64,000 bases of DNA, from assembly GCF_022179385.1 (NCBI RefSeq), contig NZ_BPQS01000009.1, forward strand, positions 1-64,000, read 5' to 3'. The notes beneath the pieces are model-generated. The model did not search any database, had not been told where the DNA came from, and was given only the letters and a program-made list of their open reading frames with translations. The position numbers and the translations under genes are program-made. Positions 43,524 to 53,871 of the stretch are shown here, piece after piece. The stretch comes from Methylobacterium longum (GTDB lineage Bacteria; Pseudomonadota; Alphaproteobacteria; Rhizobiales; Beijerinckiaceae). Positions within the stretch are counted from its first letter, which is position 1; each line of letters starts with the position of its first letter.

Positions 43524-44081
43524 ATGGTGCTCGAAGAGGAACTGGCGACCCTGATGGCGTCGGCGCAGGGCGGCGACGCGGTCGCGTACCGCTCCCTGCT
43601 CAAGGCCTGTCTTCCGGTCGTGTCGGCGATCGCGCGGGCGCAGGGCGTGCGTGGCGAGGCCGTGGACGATGTCGTCCAGGATACGCTGATGACCGTCCAT
43701 CGCGCCCGGGCGAGCTACGACCCGTCCCGCCCGTTCCTGCCCTGGCTTCGGGCGATCACGCAACGGCGGACGATCGACCGCCTGCGGCGGGCCGGCCGCC
43801 GTCCCCGGGAGGTCAACGATCCCCTGGCCTACGAGGCCGAGGTCGATCCAGGCCCCGCCCCCGGCCAGGGCCTGGAGGCGCGGGATCGCGCCGCCGCCCT
43901 GGCACGCGCGGTGGCGGCGCTCCCCGATGGGCAGCGCCAGGCGGTGGAGCACCTCGGCATGCGCGAGCTGTCCCTCGACGAGACGGCGGCGCTTACCGGC
44001 CGCAGCAAGGGGGCGCTCAAGGTGAATCTGCACCGTGCACTGAAGGCGCTTCGGGCCAGCCTGACGCAGGAGAAGGAGTGA
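43524..44081 (+). CDS. ECF-type RNA polymerase sigma factor, NrsF-associated
   Basis: 185 residues from the ATG at 43524 with GGAG upstream. Region 2: AVDDVVQDTLMTVHRARASYD near 47-67, then FLPWLRAITQRRTIDRLRR near 71-89. Region 4: ALPDGQRQAVEHLGMRELS near 137-155, with helix-turn-helix TGRSKGALKVNLHRALK near 160-176. Its stop overlaps the next gene, which encodes its probable anti-sigma factor. Relatives such as Caulobacter SigF respond to oxidative or heavy-metal stress. The signal here is unknown. Confidence 0.9.
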   Translation: MVLEEELATLMASAQGGDAVAYRSLLKACLPVVSAIARAQGVRGEAVDDVVQDTLMTVHRARASYDPSRPFLPWLRAITQRRTIDRLRRAGRRPREVNDPLAYEAEVDPGPAPGQGLEARDRAAALARAVAALPDGQRQAVEHLGMRELSLDETAALTGRSKGALKVNLHRALKALRASLTQEKE

Positions 44082-44767
44082 TGCCTGGGGACGGAAGCCG
44101 CGCCAGCTGCGCGATGACGCGTCACGAGAGCCTCGTGGAGGAGCTCGCGGGCCGGCTGGACCCCGTGCGGCCCCTGCCCTCTCCGGTCGCGCGCGCGGCC
44201 CTGTGGCTCGGCGCGGCCCTGCTGCTCGGGCTCGGCTTGGCGGCCTTGGCCGGGACGGGAGGGTTCATGCTGCGCATGCGCGTGCCCGACCTCGCCCTGG
44301 CGGCGCTCGGCGCGGTGCTGACGGCGGCCGTGTCCGCCTTCGCGGCCTTCGCGACCAGCATTCCGGGCCGCTCCGCCGGCTGGGCGCTGCTGCCCCTGCC
44401 GCCGCTGGCCCTCTGGATCGGCGCGAGCGGGTTCGGCTGCCTGCGGGAATGGATCGCCCCGGGGACCGATATCCCCGGCGGCCACACGGTGACGGGCTGC
44501 TTCAGCTTCCTCGTCTGCGTTTCCGTGCCGCTGTCGGCGCTGATCGTCGTCATGCTGCGCCGCGCGTGCCCGCTGCGGCCGAACCTCACCGCGGCCCTCG
44601 GCGGTCTGGCGGTCGCCGCCGCGGCGGCCGCCCTGCTGATGCCGGTTCATCCCCACGACGCGACCGCGACGGATCTCCTGATCCACGCGGTGGCGGTCGC
44701 CCTCATCATCGCGGCGAACGGGCTGGCCGGGGGGCGGCTACTCAGCCGCGACGCCAGGTTGAGCTGA
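44081..44767 (+). CDS. NrsF family (DUF1109) membrane anti-sigma factor
   Basis: 228 residues from the ATG at 44081, which overlaps the sigma stop (TGATG); an ATG at 44114 giving MTRHESLVEELAG would match family N-termini better. Six hydrophobic helices are visible from about residue 35 to 220, with the typical arginine-rich loops and short cytosolic N-terminus. NrsF proteins hold their partner ECF sigma factor at the inner membrane until a stress signal, sensed in part through cysteines, releases it. Cysteines are present near residues 115 and 136. Confidence 0.88.
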   Translation: MPGDGSRASCAMTRHESLVEELAGRLDPVRPLPSPVARAALWLGAALLLGLGLAALAGTGGFMLRMRVPDLALAALGAVLTAAVSAFAAFATSIPGRSAGWALLPLPPLALWIGASGFGCLREWIAPGTDIPGGHTVTGCFSFLVCVSVPLSALIVVMLRRACPLRPNLTAALGGLAVAAAAAALLMPVHPHDATATDLLIHAVAVALIIAANGLAGGRLLSRDARLS

Positions 44768-44780
44768 TCGGGCTGCTTCC

Positions 44781-45272
44781 TCAATCGGCGTAAGGGTCGC
44801 GCCCCGGCCAATCGACGATCTGATCCGGCAGTTCGTCCTCCGAGAACTCCTCCTCGTTGCCGGCGAGCCGGCCGCGCACCGAGATCCCGGCCTCGTGAAC
44901 GCTTCCCGGCCGGCCCGAGATCAGCGGGTGCCAGGGATAGAGGGGCTCCCCATCCCTGACGAGGCGATACGCGCAGGTCGGCGGCAGCCACGCGATCGTC
45001 CGCACCGCCTCGGGCGTCAGACGGACACAGTCGGGCACGCGCTTCTGGCGCCGGGGATAGTCGCGGCAGCGGCAGGTGAAGCCGTCGAGCAGCGTGCAGC
45101 CGACATCGGTGTGGTGGACCTCCCCGGTGTCCTCGTCCTCGAGCTTCATCAGGCAGCACCGGCCGCACCCGTCGCACAGGCTCTCCCACTCGGACGGGGT
45201 CATGGCTTCGAGCGACGTGGTGCGCCAGAACGGCTCGACCGCCCCGCGGCGCGGCGCCTCGGGCTTGGACAT
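44781..45272 (-). CDS. YcgN family cysteine-cluster protein (UPF0260)
   Basis: 163 residues from the ATG at 45272. [13 protein letters not shown] near 29-41 and [16 protein letters not shown] near 58-73 form the family's cysteine clusters, likely a metal-binding site. Further landmarks: V-P-D-C-V near 79-83 and L-P-x-T-C-A-Y-R-L near 96-104. Cytosolic. The function of the family is unknown. Divergent from pbp1A. Confidence 0.92.
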   Translation of the reverse strand: MSKPEAPRRGAVEPFWRTTSLEAMTPSEWESLCDGCGRCCLMKLEDEDTGEVHHTDVGCTLLDGFTCRCRDYPRRQKRVPDCVRLTPEAVRTIAWLPPTCAYRLVRDGEPLYPWHPLISGRPGSVHEAGISVRGRLAGNEEEFSEDELPDQIVDWPGRDPYAD

Positions 45273-45564
45273 GGTTGAGGTCTCTTGAACGGGCAGGCGC
45301 CTCTCTGCCCGAGCCGCCGCGCGGGGGCAAGCGGCGCCGCGGGCGACCGTGTGCGACCGGATCGCCCGCTGGCGCGTTATGCCCAAGCTCGTCCGCGGCG
45401 TTTCGCGAGACTGCGCAGAGCCTCGCCGAGGGATCCGGATCCTGCTATGGACTCCGGACGCCGCGCCGTGGTGCGGGCGCAGGTTCCGTGCCCGCGGCGC
45501 GGGCGTTCGACCATCCGCCGCCAGGATCCGCCGCAGAGGCGCTCGACAAGCCGGGTTCGACATC

Positions 45565-47853
45565 GTGCGCCTGCCGACGATCACCGAGATCAAGATCCGC
45601 CTCGAACGCGCCGCGCTCGCGTTCGATGCCTGGGTGAACGCCACCCTGTACGACGGCGGCCGGTCCACCGGCGACGTCTACGAGCGCTTCCAGCGCGTCA
45701 TGGGGCGCTTCGCGGTGCGCGGCTGGAAGCGCGCCGCCCTCGACCTGACCAGCGAGGGCGTCACCCTCGGGACGGGCGGCGCGGTGCTGATGCTGGCGCT
45801 GGCACAGCCCGCCTTCCAACTCACCAGCGAGAACTGGCTGAAGCAGCAGGACCTCGCCGTCACCTTCCTCGACCGCTACGGCACCGAGGTGGGCCGGCGC
45901 GGCATCAAGCACGACGATTCGCTGAAGCTCGACGACTTCCCCGACATCATGATCAAGGCGCTGGTCTCCACGGAGGACCGGCGCTTCTACGAGCACTGGG
46001 GCATCGACCCGATCGGGACGCTCCGGGCCCTCGTGAACAATTCCAAGGGCGGCGGCGGCACCCAGGGCGGCTCGTCGATCACCCAGCAGCTCGCCAAGAA
46101 CCTGTTTCTGACGAACGAGCGCTCGCTCGAACGCAAGGTCAACGAGGCGTTCCTGGCCCTGTGGCTGGAGAGCCACCTCACCAAGAACGAGATCCTGAAG
46201 CTCTACCTCGACCGGGCCTACATGGGCGGCGGCACCTTCGGCGCGGTGGCGGCAGCCGACTACTATTTCGGCAAGCCGCTGAAGGATATCAGCCTCGCCG
46301 AGGCCGCCATGCTGGCGGGGCTGTTCAAGGCGCCGACCAAGTACGCCCCGCACGTCAACCTTCCGGCGGCCCGCGCCCGCGCGGCCGACGTCCTGCACAA
46401 CATGGTGGAGGCGGGCTTCGTCACCGAGGGGCAGATCCAGACGGCCCTGCGCAATCCGGCGACGCCGGTGACCCGCACCCGCGACATCACCGCGGATTAC
46501 TATCTCGACTGGGCCTTCGGCGAGATCAAGGGCATGGCCGACGCCGGCAAGCTTCGCAACGATCGCGTGCTGACCGTGAAGACGCCGCTGGACCTCGCCA
46601 TCCAGAAGCGCGCCGACGAGGTGGTCGCCGACACGCTGCGCAAGTCGGGCGACGCCCTCGACGTCGACGAGGCCGCCATGGTGATCCTCGACCCCGACGG
46701 GGCGCTCCGCGCCATGGTGGGCGGCGCCGATTACGGCGAGAGCCAGTTCAACCGGGCGACGGATGCGCTGCGCCAGCCCGGCTCCTCGTTCAAGCCGTAC
46801 GTCTACTCCGCCGCCCTGGCCTCCGGATTGTTCAAGCCCGAAACCGTCGTGGTCGACAGTCCCGTCTGCATCGGCAACTGGTGCCCGCAGAACTACGGCC
46901 GGTCCTATTCCGGGCGGGTCCCGATGTGGCTCGCGGTGGCGAAGTCGATCAACACGATCCCGATCAAGATCTCGATCGCCCTCGGCAAGGCCATGGGCAT
47001 CTCCCACGAGGCCCGGGCCGCCAAGGCGGGCCGCGCGAAGATCACCGACCTCGCCCACAAGATGGGCATCACCTCGAACCTGATCGATACGGTCTCGATG
47101 CCGATCGGCTCGGACGAGGTGACGGTGATCGATCAGGCGGCGGGCTACGCGGTCTTCGCCAACGGCGGCTTCCGCGCCAAGCCCTACGCGGCCATGGAGG
47201 TGAAGAATTCCTCCGGCGAGGTGATCTATCGCCACGCCGACGAGGCGCCCGAGCGCGTGCTCCCGCCCCAGGTCGTGGCCGACATGAACTTCATGCTCAA
47301 CAAGGTGGTCGAGGAGGGTACCGGCAAGCGGGCGCAGCTGGAGGGCGTGAAGGTCGCCGGCAAGTCCGGCACGACGAACGCCTACAGGGACGCGTGGTTC
47401 GTCGGTTACACCGGCAATTACGTCGGTGCCGTGTGGTTCGGAAACGACGATCACACCTCGACCAACAAGCTGACCGGCGGCTCGCTGCCGGCGCAGACCT
47501 GGCACGACGTGATGGAGCCGGCGCACCGCGGCATCGAGATCAAGGGCTTGCCCGGCCTCAAGGACAGCCCGCGCGCCGCGCAGCAGCAGGCCTCCGGCGG
47601 ACCGACGGCCCCGATCGATCCCAATGCCAGCGCGTACGGCAAGCTGTCGCGGCGCTCCTTCGAGGTGATCAGCGGCCTCAACGGCCTGTTCCGCACGGTC
47701 GAGCGCGGGCCGGCGGCGGGTGCGAATGCCGGCGCCGCCGGCGAGCCGCGCAAGACCGAGAAGAAGCCCGGGGACCGCGCCGCGGCCGGGTCTGCAGCGC
47801 GCGAAGTCGCCGAGGGCGCGAAGTCCGTCGGCGGCTTCATCGAGGTGCGGTGA
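45565..47853 (+). CDS. Penicillin-binding protein 1A family (bifunctional class A PBP)
   Basis: 762 residues. The start is uncertain: the GTG at 45565 ([10 protein letters not shown]) marks where conserved-looking sequence begins, but it has no strong ribosome site; the frame is open back to 45349. A membrane segment lies at about residues 55-75. GT51 domain: [14 protein letters not shown] near 137-150 and [14 protein letters not shown] near 168-181. Transpeptidase: SSFKPYVY (SxxK) near 408, KSIN (SxN) near 460 and KSGTT near 597. The C-terminal tail is Ala/Lys-rich and disordered-looking. It polymerises and crosslinks peptidoglycan. All catalytic motifs intact; second class A PBP in the window besides PBP1C. 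Confidence 0.93.
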   Translation: MRLPTITEIKIRLERAALAFDAWVNATLYDGGRSTGDVYERFQRVMGRFAVRGWKRAALDLTSEGVTLGTGGAVLMLALAQPAFQLTSENWLKQQDLAVTFLDRYGTEVGRRGIKHDDSLKLDDFPDIMIKALVSTEDRRFYEHWGIDPIGTLRALVNNSKGGGGTQGGSSITQQLAKNLFLTNERSLERKVNEAFLALWLESHLTKNEILKLYLDRAYMGGGTFGAVAAADYYFGKPLKDISLAEAAMLAGLFKAPTKYAPHVNLPAARARAADVLHNMVEAGFVTEGQIQTALRNPATPVTRTRDITADYYLDWAFGEIKGMADAGKLRNDRVLTVKTPLDLAIQKRADEVVADTLRKSGDALDVDEAAMVILDPDGALRAMVGGADYGESQFNRATDALRQPGSSFKPYVYSAALASGLFKPETVVVDSPVCIGNWCPQNYGRSYSGRVPMWLAVAKSINTIPIKISIALGKAMGISHEARAAKAGRAKITDLAHKMGITSNLIDTVSMPIGSDEVTVIDQAAGYAVFANGGFRAKPYAAMEVKNSSGEVIYRHADEAPERVLPPQVVADMNFMLNKVVEEGTGKRAQLEGVKVAGKSGTTNAYRDAWFVGYTGNYVGAVWFGNDDHTSTNKLTGGSLPAQTWHDVMEPAHRGIEIKGLPGLKDSPRAAQQQASGGPTAPIDPNASAYGKLSRRSFEVISGLNGLFRTVERGPAAGANAGAAGEPRKTEKKPGDRAAAGSAAREVAEGAKSVGGFIEVR

Positions 47854-47857
47854 GCGC

Positions 47858-48562
47858 ATGAAGCTCACGATGCCCGAGGGGTTCGGCCGCGCGCTCGCGG
47901 CGGGCGGATCCAATCCCGCGTCCCGGCGCGGCCGCCGCAACGGCGTCGGCCGGCTCGTCGCCCGCCTGTGGCGCAAGAGCTCGGTGGCCGGCCTCGCGGC
48001 CTATGCTCTGGCCCTCGGCGGCGTGCTCGGCCTTGCCAGCGCCGACTGGGCGACCAGCGGCGGCTACCCGTTCGGCGGCGTGCAGGTCGGCGACTGGACG
48101 GCCTGGCCCCGCGCCGGGGCCGCGAATGCCGATCCCTACACCCGCGCGGTCAACGCCCGGAGGGGCGAGATCCCGCTGGCGGTGGGCGAGGGTCTGCTGC
48201 TCACGGCGGCGGCGGACGATGCCGGTCAGGCGCTCGACGCCACCTGCACCTACCGGATCGGTGGGGGAACGCCCCCGGCCCGCGCCTGGACCCTGACGGT
48301 CGCCGGCCGCGGCCCGCGGGATCCCGGCCGTGCCCCCGTGCGCGAGGGCTTCACCTCTACGGAGGTGCTGCGCTCGGCCGACGGGCGGTTCACCGTGGTG
48401 CTCGGGCCCGAGGTCCAGCCCGGGAACTGGCTGCCCAGCCCGCGGGCGAGCGGGCCGGTACGGCTCGCGCTGCGCCTCTACGACACGCCGGTCGCCGCCA
48501 GCGTCGGATCCCTCGACCGGAGCACCGTGCCGGCCGTCACGCGACTGGGATGCGCCCCGTGA
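47858..48562 (+). CDS. DUF1214 domain-containing membrane-anchored protein
   Basis: 234 residues from the ATG at 47858, 5 nt after the PBP1A stop. Basic N-terminus, one transmembrane helix at about 42-62, then a periplasmic DUF1214 domain: DPYTRAVNARRGEIPL near 87-102, D-A-T-C-T-Y-R-I near 122-129 and PGNWLPSP near 186-193, followed by RLALRLYDTPV. It is coupled to the DUF1254 gene by a GTGA overlap. DUF1254 and DUF1214 often occur in one protein; here they are two small proteins. Function unknown. Confidence 0.85.
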   Translation: MKLTMPEGFGRALAAGGSNPASRRGRRNGVGRLVARLWRKSSVAGLAAYALALGGVLGLASADWATSGGYPFGGVQVGDWTAWPRAGAANADPYTRAVNARRGEIPLAVGEGLLLTAAADDAGQALDATCTYRIGGGTPPARAWTLTVAGRGPRDPGRAPVREGFTSTEVLRSADGRFTVVLGPEVQPGNWLPSPRASGPVRLALRLYDTPVAASVGSLDRSTVPAVTRLGCAP

Positions 48563-49173
48563 GCCTGCGCGTCGTCTACGCCACGCTGGTCGGCCTCGTC
48601 CTCGCCGGCCTCGTCCACATCGCGGCGGTGCTGGCGATCCCGGTCCTGTCGGAGAAGGATGCCGTCTCACGCACCCGCACCAGCGAGGGCCTGGACCATC
48701 CGCAATCGATCTACGCGGTGGCGACCGGCGACGACCCCTCCACGCCCGAGGCGTGGCTGCCGATCCCGGATCCGGCCGTGGCGGTGGGCGTCTGCGCCTA
48801 CGACCTCGCGGACGGCCCGATGCGCGTCTCGGCACGCACCGGGCCGCTGTCCCTGTCGCTCGCCGCGCACGCGCGGCGCGGCGCCTTCTACGCGGTCACC
48901 GACCAGGCCGCTGTTCGCGGCGCCCTGGACCTCGTGATCCTCACCCGCGCCCAGTACGACGAGGCGCTCGCCGACGACGACGAGAACGATCCCAGCCGCG
49001 ACGTGCGCATCGTCGCGCCGGACAGCCGCGGCTTCGTGGTGGTCCGGGTGATCGCCGGTCTCCCGAGCCAGCGTCCCGCCGCCAACGCCGCGGTCCAGGC
49101 CGTGTCCTGCACCACCGACACGCCCGCCGACGAAGCGGGGAAGGATGGCTCCGGCAAGGGATCGGGGCGGTAG
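48550..49173 (+). CDS. DUF1254 domain-containing membrane protein
   Basis: 207 residues from the ATG at 48550; the GTG at 48559, which overlaps the previous stop, is an alternative start. One transmembrane helix at about 9-29, then a periplasmic domain with SEGLDHPQSIYAVATGDDPS near 44-63 and C-A-Y-D-L-A-D-G-P near 82-90, matching small DUF1254 proteins. Acidic, Gly/Ser-rich C-terminus. It presumably acts with the DUF1214 partner encoded upstream in the envelope. Confidence 0.82.
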   Translation: MRPVSLRVVYATLVGLVLAGLVHIAAVLAIPVLSEKDAVSRTRTSEGLDHPQSIYAVATGDDPSTPEAWLPIPDPAVAVGVCAYDLADGPMRVSARTGPLSLSLAAHARRGAFYAVTDQAAVRGALDLVILTRAQYDEALADDDENDPSRDVRIVAPDSRGFVVVRVIAGLPSQRPAANAAVQAVSCTTDTPADEAGKDGSGKGSGR

Positions 49174-49348
49174 GGCGTCGAAAGCCGGAGTGTCGGGGCC
49201 CTGTATCGACGGGTTTCGACCCTGGGCCGCGGTATAGAGGACCGGACGCGTCCTCGGATCGGCCCTTCGGCGATGTCGACCGTGTTCGGATAGCAGCTCA
49301 CGAAGGGTGAATTCGGGCGTCCGGCAACACCCGGTCTTTCACGCCCGC

Positions 49349-50167
49349 TCAGTTCTTCACGACGAGCGGCCCCGCCTCCGCAACGGACAGCGGGAGCGGC
49401 GCGAGCCCGCATCGTGCCGCCGCGTCGGGTGGCAGGAGCGGGTCGAGCAGGTTGCGGCGGGCGGTCAGCATCGCCAGGGACCGTTCGGCCGAAACGGCGT
49501 CCTGAGTCGGCGCCGCGGCGAAGAGGTGCTCGAGGGCGAAGCGGTAGCGGGCGAGACGCAGGCCCGCTTCGACCCGCACCCAGGCGATCAGGCACCGGTT
49601 CTCGGCGACCCGCTGGACGGCCAGTCGCACGTCGGCATCGCCGAGGGTCTTGGCGAAGGGCAGGCTGCGCAGACGGGCGGCATCCGCGTCGATCACCCGG
49701 GCGGCAAGTGCGGTGAAGAGCGGGATCAGACGGGCATCCGCCGTGGCATCGTCGCCGAGCTGCCTGTAGCGGGACACCGGTGAGCGGGACGGTTCGGCGG
49801 TCAGCGCCTCGTAATAGGCGCCGATCGCGTCGACGCGCCACGTCGGCGGCGTGGCGTGCGCGGTCGCGAGACCCAGCACGGCGTCCTCGAAGGCCGCGAA
49901 GGTCCCGGCGGGCTGGACGAAGCGCCACGCGCGGTCGCGCAGGGCTAGCTCGTCGTCGGTCAGCCCCGAATCGAGGAGCAGCCGCCCGCGATCATGGGTG
50001 CTGAAGCTGCCCGTGGTGTCGATGAGGCCGTTCCAGACGCCGGTGCGCGGGCGGCCGAAATCGCCGGTCTGCGTGCAGGCAGCCAGGAGGGCCAGCGTCG
50101 CCGCCGTGGGCAGGAGGCTGGCTGCCGTCCGGAAACGGCCGTGCCGCGGGCGGTCGGGGATCGGCAT
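49349..50167 (-). CDS. Hypothetical lipoprotein
   Basis: 272 residues. Signal peptide with lipobox A-L-L-A-A-C ending at Cys31, so the mature protein should be lipid-anchored. The rest is helical and charged, with W-R-F-V-Q-P-A near 81-87, a Y-Y-E-A-L segment near 117 and R-V-A-E-N-R-C-L-I-A-W near 186-196. I do not recognise the family. The small gene at 50219-50431 lies just upstream on the same strand. Confidence 0.85.
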   Translation of the reverse strand: MPIPDRPRHGRFRTAASLLPTAATLALLAACTQTGDFGRPRTGVWNGLIDTTGSFSTHDRGRLLLDSGLTDDELALRDRAWRFVQPAGTFAAFEDAVLGLATAHATPPTWRVDAIGAYYEALTAEPSRSPVSRYRQLGDDATADARLIPLFTALAARVIDADAARLRSLPFAKTLGDADVRLAVQRVAENRCLIAWVRVEAGLRLARYRFALEHLFAAAPTQDAVSAERSLAMLTARRNLLDPLLPPDAAARCGLAPLPLSVAEAGPLVVKN

Positions 50168-50218
50168 GGGAAACCGTCGGTGTCGTGGCGCGGCCGGCCG
50201 GAAGGGCCCCGTATGGTC

Positions 50219-50431
50219 TCAGGAGGCGAGGCGCTCGTAGCGCACGCCGAGGAACAGCAGGATCTCGCCGCGCTGCTCGCCGGAGCGGACGATCCGGCGG
50301 GTTCGCCGGGCTTCCGTACCGGGAAACGGGATGAGGGCCGCCGTGGCGGCGCTGTTCACTTCGTGCAACGGGTCGGATGCACGGTCCGACGACGGCGCGC
50401 TGCACGGCTCCTGCGGCTTGATGACGATCAT
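50219..50431 (-). CDS. Small hypothetical protein
   Basis: 70 residues from the ATG at 50431 with GGAG 6 nt upstream. Pro/Ser/Arg-rich, with an ALIPFPGTEARRTRRIVR middle and a hydrophobic end (EILLFLGVRYERL). No motif. The start at ATG 50431 is preferred to an upstream ATG at 50491 because of the ribosome site. It may be co-transcribed with the lipoprotein gene 52 nt downstream. Function unknown. Confidence 0.6.
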   Translation of the reverse strand: MIVIKPQEPCSAPSSDRASDPLHEVNSAATAALIPFPGTEARRTRRIVRSGEQRGEILLFLGVRYERLAS

Positions 50432-50857
50432 GATCTCCGGCTCCTGTCGGCAATCCGAGCTTCTGGCCCGGGCCCGGGAGGGCGTCGGCAAGGGCTACCC
50501 CGGCAATCCATCACGACGTGGTTAACGGACTCTTTCCGCGCCTCCGGCGGTGGGCGATGCGTTTCCGTACGAGTTGGCGCGCCACTTGCTTCGCTTCTGT
50601 CGCCCATGGCGGGCGTTTCCTCCCTTCGACTTGGGGCCCTGTTCGATCGCGGACGGGGCCCACTTCTCGCCGCGACCCCGCGTCGTGCGGCCGGACCGCC
50701 ACAGTGCGGCGAAGCGTTGCCGCAGCGATCCGCCTTGGAACCCCCGCGAACCTGCGGCGCTTGCATACCGCCCCGCACGACCGATATGCCGGTCCCGGGT
50801 GGAGGGGGGACCGCCGCATCGGTTCTCCGCCCGAACGAGATTTGAGGACACCGCTGT
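50432..50857. other. Intergenic region without recognisable gene
   Basis: About 425 nt between divergent genes. Several overlapping open frames exist on both strands but none shows a ribosome site together with family resemblance. A GTTAAC lies at 50520-50525. It should contain promoters for both flanking genes. Confidence 0.4.
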
Positions 50858-51148
50858 ATGCGACTGGTTCCGGAACGATCCCTGCGCGCTTCCCGCCGTG
50901 GACTGACCATCGCGGCGCTGGCGCTGTGTGCGCTCACAGCCGGCCCGGCCTACGCTCAACGCGAGGATCAGGGCCTGCAGCTCGGCTGCGCGAACGATTA
51001 TTTCCGCCTCTGCGCCGGTGTGGATCCGAACAGCCAGGATGCGGATCGCTGCATGATGCGCAACCGCAAGCGGCTGTCGGCCGAGTGCCGCGCGGCGATC
51101 GGCGATTATGACAAGCGTACGGGCAGCAAGTCGCTGTCCGACGAGTGA
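50858..51148 (+). CDS. Small secreted four-cysteine protein
   Basis: 96 residues. Signal peptide 1-33 (hydrophobic core 16-28, cleavage after A-Y-A). The mature part has four cysteines (44, 52, 65, 77) in the pattern [10 protein letters not shown] and [15 protein letters not shown], reminiscent of small periplasmic proteins with cysteine-rich repeats, and an acidic/basic tail. Two disulfides are likely. Function unknown. 46 nt upstream of gshB on the same strand. Confidence 0.72.
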   Translation: MRLVPERSLRASRRGLTIAALALCALTAGPAYAQREDQGLQLGCANDYFRLCAGVDPNSQDADRCMMRNRKRLSAECRAAIGDYDKRTGSKSLSDE

Positions 51149-51194
51149 GACGGCCTCCGGCCGCGATGTCCGCCGCTGGCGAGGGGCGTTTGTG

Positions 51195-52151
51195 ATGAGC
51201 CTGACCGTCGCGGTCCAGATGGACCCGATCCAGAACATCCGGATCGCGGGTGACACCACCTTCGCCCTGCTGCTGGAAGCCCAGCGGCGGGGACACACGC
51301 TCGTCTACTACACGCCCGATCGGCTCTCGATGCAGGGCCGGCGCGTGACCGCGCGGGTCGAGCGTCTGAGCGTCCAGGATGTCGAGGGCGCGCATTTCAC
51401 CCTCGCGCCGCCGGAGCGGATCGACCTCGCCGAGGCCGACGTGGTGCTGATGCGCCAGGATCCGCCCTTCGACATGGCCTACATCACGGCCACCCACATG
51501 CTGGAGCGGATCCACCCCGAGACGCTGGTCGTCAACGATCCCTTCGAGGTGCGCAACGCGCCCGAGAAGCTGTTCGTCCTCGACTTCCCCGAGCTGATGC
51601 CGCCGACCCTGATCAGCCGCGACAAGGCGGAGATCGAGGCGTTCCGGCTGGAGCACGGCACCGTGGCGATGAAGCCGCTCCACGGGCATGGCGGCGCGGC
51701 GGTGTTCAAGGTCACCGAGAAGGATCCGAACTTCGGCTCGATGTTCGACTTGTTCGCCACCACCTTCCGGGAGGCCTGGGTTGTGCAGCGCTACCTCGAC
51801 CGGGTCACCGAGGGCGACAAGCGCATCATCCTGGTCGACGGCGTGGCGATGGGCGCGGTCAACCGCGTGCCGGCCGCCAACGACATCCGCTCCAACATGG
51901 TCCGGGGCGGCGCCGCCTCGGCCTCCGAGCTGACGGAGCGCGAGCGTGAGATCTGCGCGACGATCGGCCCGGAACTCGCAGGCCGCGGCCTGATCTTGGT
52001 GGGGATCGACGTGATCGACGGGCACCTCACCGAGATCAACGTCACGTCCCCCACCGGTATCCGGGCGATCCAGCGGCTGGGTGGCCCGGACCTGTCGGCG
52101 GCGGTGTGGGATGCGATCGAATCGCGCATCGCAGCCCGCAAAGGCGTCTGA
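51195..52151 (+). CDS. gshB: Glutathione synthetase
   Basis: 318 residues from the ATG at 51195 with GAGGGG upstream. [21 protein letters not shown] near 9-29 and [10 protein letters not shown] near 88-97 are prokaryotic GshB hallmarks. ATP-grasp part: MKPLHGHGG near 159-167, then Q-R-Y, and near the end [22 protein letters not shown] containing Mg-binding Glu and Asn. It joins gamma-glutamylcysteine and glycine using ATP in the cytosol. Length as expected. Confidence 0.96.
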   Translation: MSLTVAVQMDPIQNIRIAGDTTFALLLEAQRRGHTLVYYTPDRLSMQGRRVTARVERLSVQDVEGAHFTLAPPERIDLAEADVVLMRQDPPFDMAYITATHMLERIHPETLVVNDPFEVRNAPEKLFVLDFPELMPPTLISRDKAEIEAFRLEHGTVAMKPLHGHGGAAVFKVTEKDPNFGSMFDLFATTFREAWVVQRYLDRVTEGDKRIILVDGVAMGAVNRVPAANDIRSNMVRGGAASASELTEREREICATIGPELAGRGLILVGIDVIDGHLTEINVTSPTGIRAIQRLGGPDLSAAVWDAIESRIAARKGV

Positions 52152-52278
52152 GGCCTTCATCCGTCGCGACCGGCCCTGCCCGGAACCTTCAGCGGCGGCA
52201 ATCCGGACGGGCCGCGGACGCGACGTCGCCCGACGGGATCAGCGAGCCGGACGGCCTGTACCGGACGGGTCGCCGGGC

Positions 52279-53814
52279 TCAGGTCTCCGCCTTCGGCGTG
52301 GCGCTGAGTTCGGCCCAGTCGAACTCCTCCTCCAGCAGATAGTAGGCGTCGTCGCCGATCCGGCCCATCCGGCGCAGGGACAGCACGGCATCGCGAGCGG
52401 CCTCCACGGCGCGGCGACGGGCGGCGTCCGCCGGCAGGCTCTCCGGCGCCAAACCCTCCTCGTGGACCTCGGCCTCGGCCAGCGCCGCGCGGAATTCGGC
52501 GCGCAGCGCGTCGGTCGCGGGCTCGTCCTCCGCGTCCGTAAGGCTCTCCAGGGCGGCCTTGTAGGCGGCGGCCCGGGCGCGGCCGGTCTCGCGCCCGACC
52601 GGGTCGTCGTCCTCCAGCTTCAGGTGAGCCAGCAGCGGGCGCAGGGTCAGGCCCTGGATGATCAGCGTGCCCAGCACGGTGAAGAAGGCGGTGAACACCA
52701 CGAGGTCGCGGTGGGGGAACTCGGCCGGCAGGGCGAGGGCGGCCGCCACCGTGACGATGCCGCGCATGCCCGCCCAGGACAAGGCAAGCCCCGGCCCGAG
52801 CCGCGCCGGCGCGCCAGCCTGCCGGATGCCGAGCCCGCGCATCCGGGTGGTCGGCAGGATCCAGGCGAGGCGGGTCACCACCACGGTGGCGAAGGTCGCG
52901 CCCGCGAGGACCAGGGCCTGCCACGCATCCGGGCCGGTCAGTCGTTCCCGGATCGGGTCGATCTGGATGCCGATCAGCACGAAGGCCAGGACGTTGAGCA
53001 CGAACACCGCCGTGTCCCAGACCGCGTAGGAGATCACCCGGGCGCGTGGCGCCGTGATGCCCGGTGCCCGGCGGGCGACCGTGATCGCGAAGGTGACGAT
53101 GGTGAGCACCCCGGACAGCTCCAGCCGCTCCGCGGCGAGCCAGATCCCGAAGGCGACGACGAACTGCATCACGATCGCACTGGCCGGATCCGTCACGCGC
53201 CGGGTCAGCGCGACGAAGATGAGGCCGAGGACGGGTCCGACGACGAGGCTCGCCACCACGCCCAGGAGGAAGATCGGCGCCACCTCCGCCGGGTGGAAGG
53301 TGCCGGCCATCGCGGCCGCCACGCCGAGCCGGTAGATCAGCAGGGAGGCCGCGTCGTTGAGCAGGCTCTCGCCGCGCAGGATCGTGGCAAGGCGATGGGG
53401 CATCGGCGCGTGCTTGAGGACCGCCAGGGCGGCCACCGCGTCGGGCGGCGCGACCACCGCCCCCAGCACGATGCAGGCGGAGATCGGCATGTCCGGCACG
53501 AGCAGCCGCGCGACGACCGCGACGGCGAGCGTCGTCACCGCGACCGCGCCGACGGCGAGCCCCAGCACCGCCCGCCAGTTCTCCTTCATGTCCCGGACTG
53601 AGGCGTCGAACCCGGCATCGAGGAGGACGGGCGCGAGGAACAGGGCCAGGGCGAGTTCGGGATCGAGCCGCAGGTTCGGGACGCCGGGCACGAAGGCGAG
53701 GCCGACTCCCCCCAGGGCCAGGAACGCCGGATAGGGCGCGCCCAGCCGGCGGGCCAGGGCGGCCAGGAGGACGGCGCCGAACAGGACGCCGACAACCCAC
53801 TCGAAGATCAACAT
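52279..53814 (-). CDS. Na+/H+ antiporter, CPA1 (NhaP-like) family
   Basis: 511 residues. About 12 hydrophobic helices over residues 1-395, with the ion-site region A-P-P-D-A-V-A near 121-127 and ESLLNDAASL near 150-159, both CPA1 hallmarks, and AGMRGIVTVAAAL near 350-362. A cytosolic, acidic/basic C-terminal tail of about 115 residues follows and may regulate activity. It exchanges Na+ or K+ for protons across the inner membrane. Convergent with gshB. Confidence 0.93.
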   Translation of the reverse strand: MLIFEWVVGVLFGAVLLAALARRLGAPYPAFLALGGVGLAFVPGVPNLRLDPELALALFLAPVLLDAGFDASVRDMKENWRAVLGLAVGAVAVTTLAVAVVARLLVPDMPISACIVLGAVVAPPDAVAALAVLKHAPMPHRLATILRGESLLNDAASLLIYRLGVAAAMAGTFHPAEVAPIFLLGVVASLVVGPVLGLIFVALTRRVTDPASAIVMQFVVAFGIWLAAERLELSGVLTIVTFAITVARRAPGITAPRARVISYAVWDTAVFVLNVLAFVLIGIQIDPIRERLTGPDAWQALVLAGATFATVVVTRLAWILPTTRMRGLGIRQAGAPARLGPGLALSWAGMRGIVTVAAALALPAEFPHRDLVVFTAFFTVLGTLIIQGLTLRPLLAHLKLEDDDPVGRETGRARAAAYKAALESLTDAEDEPATDALRAEFRAALAEAEVHEEGLAPESLPADAARRRAVEAARDAVLSLRRMGRIGDDAYYLLEEEFDWAELSATPKAET

Positions 53815-53871
53815 ATTGCGGAAAGAGGCGGCGCGCCGTCACCGTTCCCGGCTGCGCCGTCGCAGGCCGGC

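Noticed and set aside
45445..47976. 843-codon open frame opposite the PBP1A gene
   Set aside because: Antisense shadow: low-complexity R/G/H/V composition and no family features.
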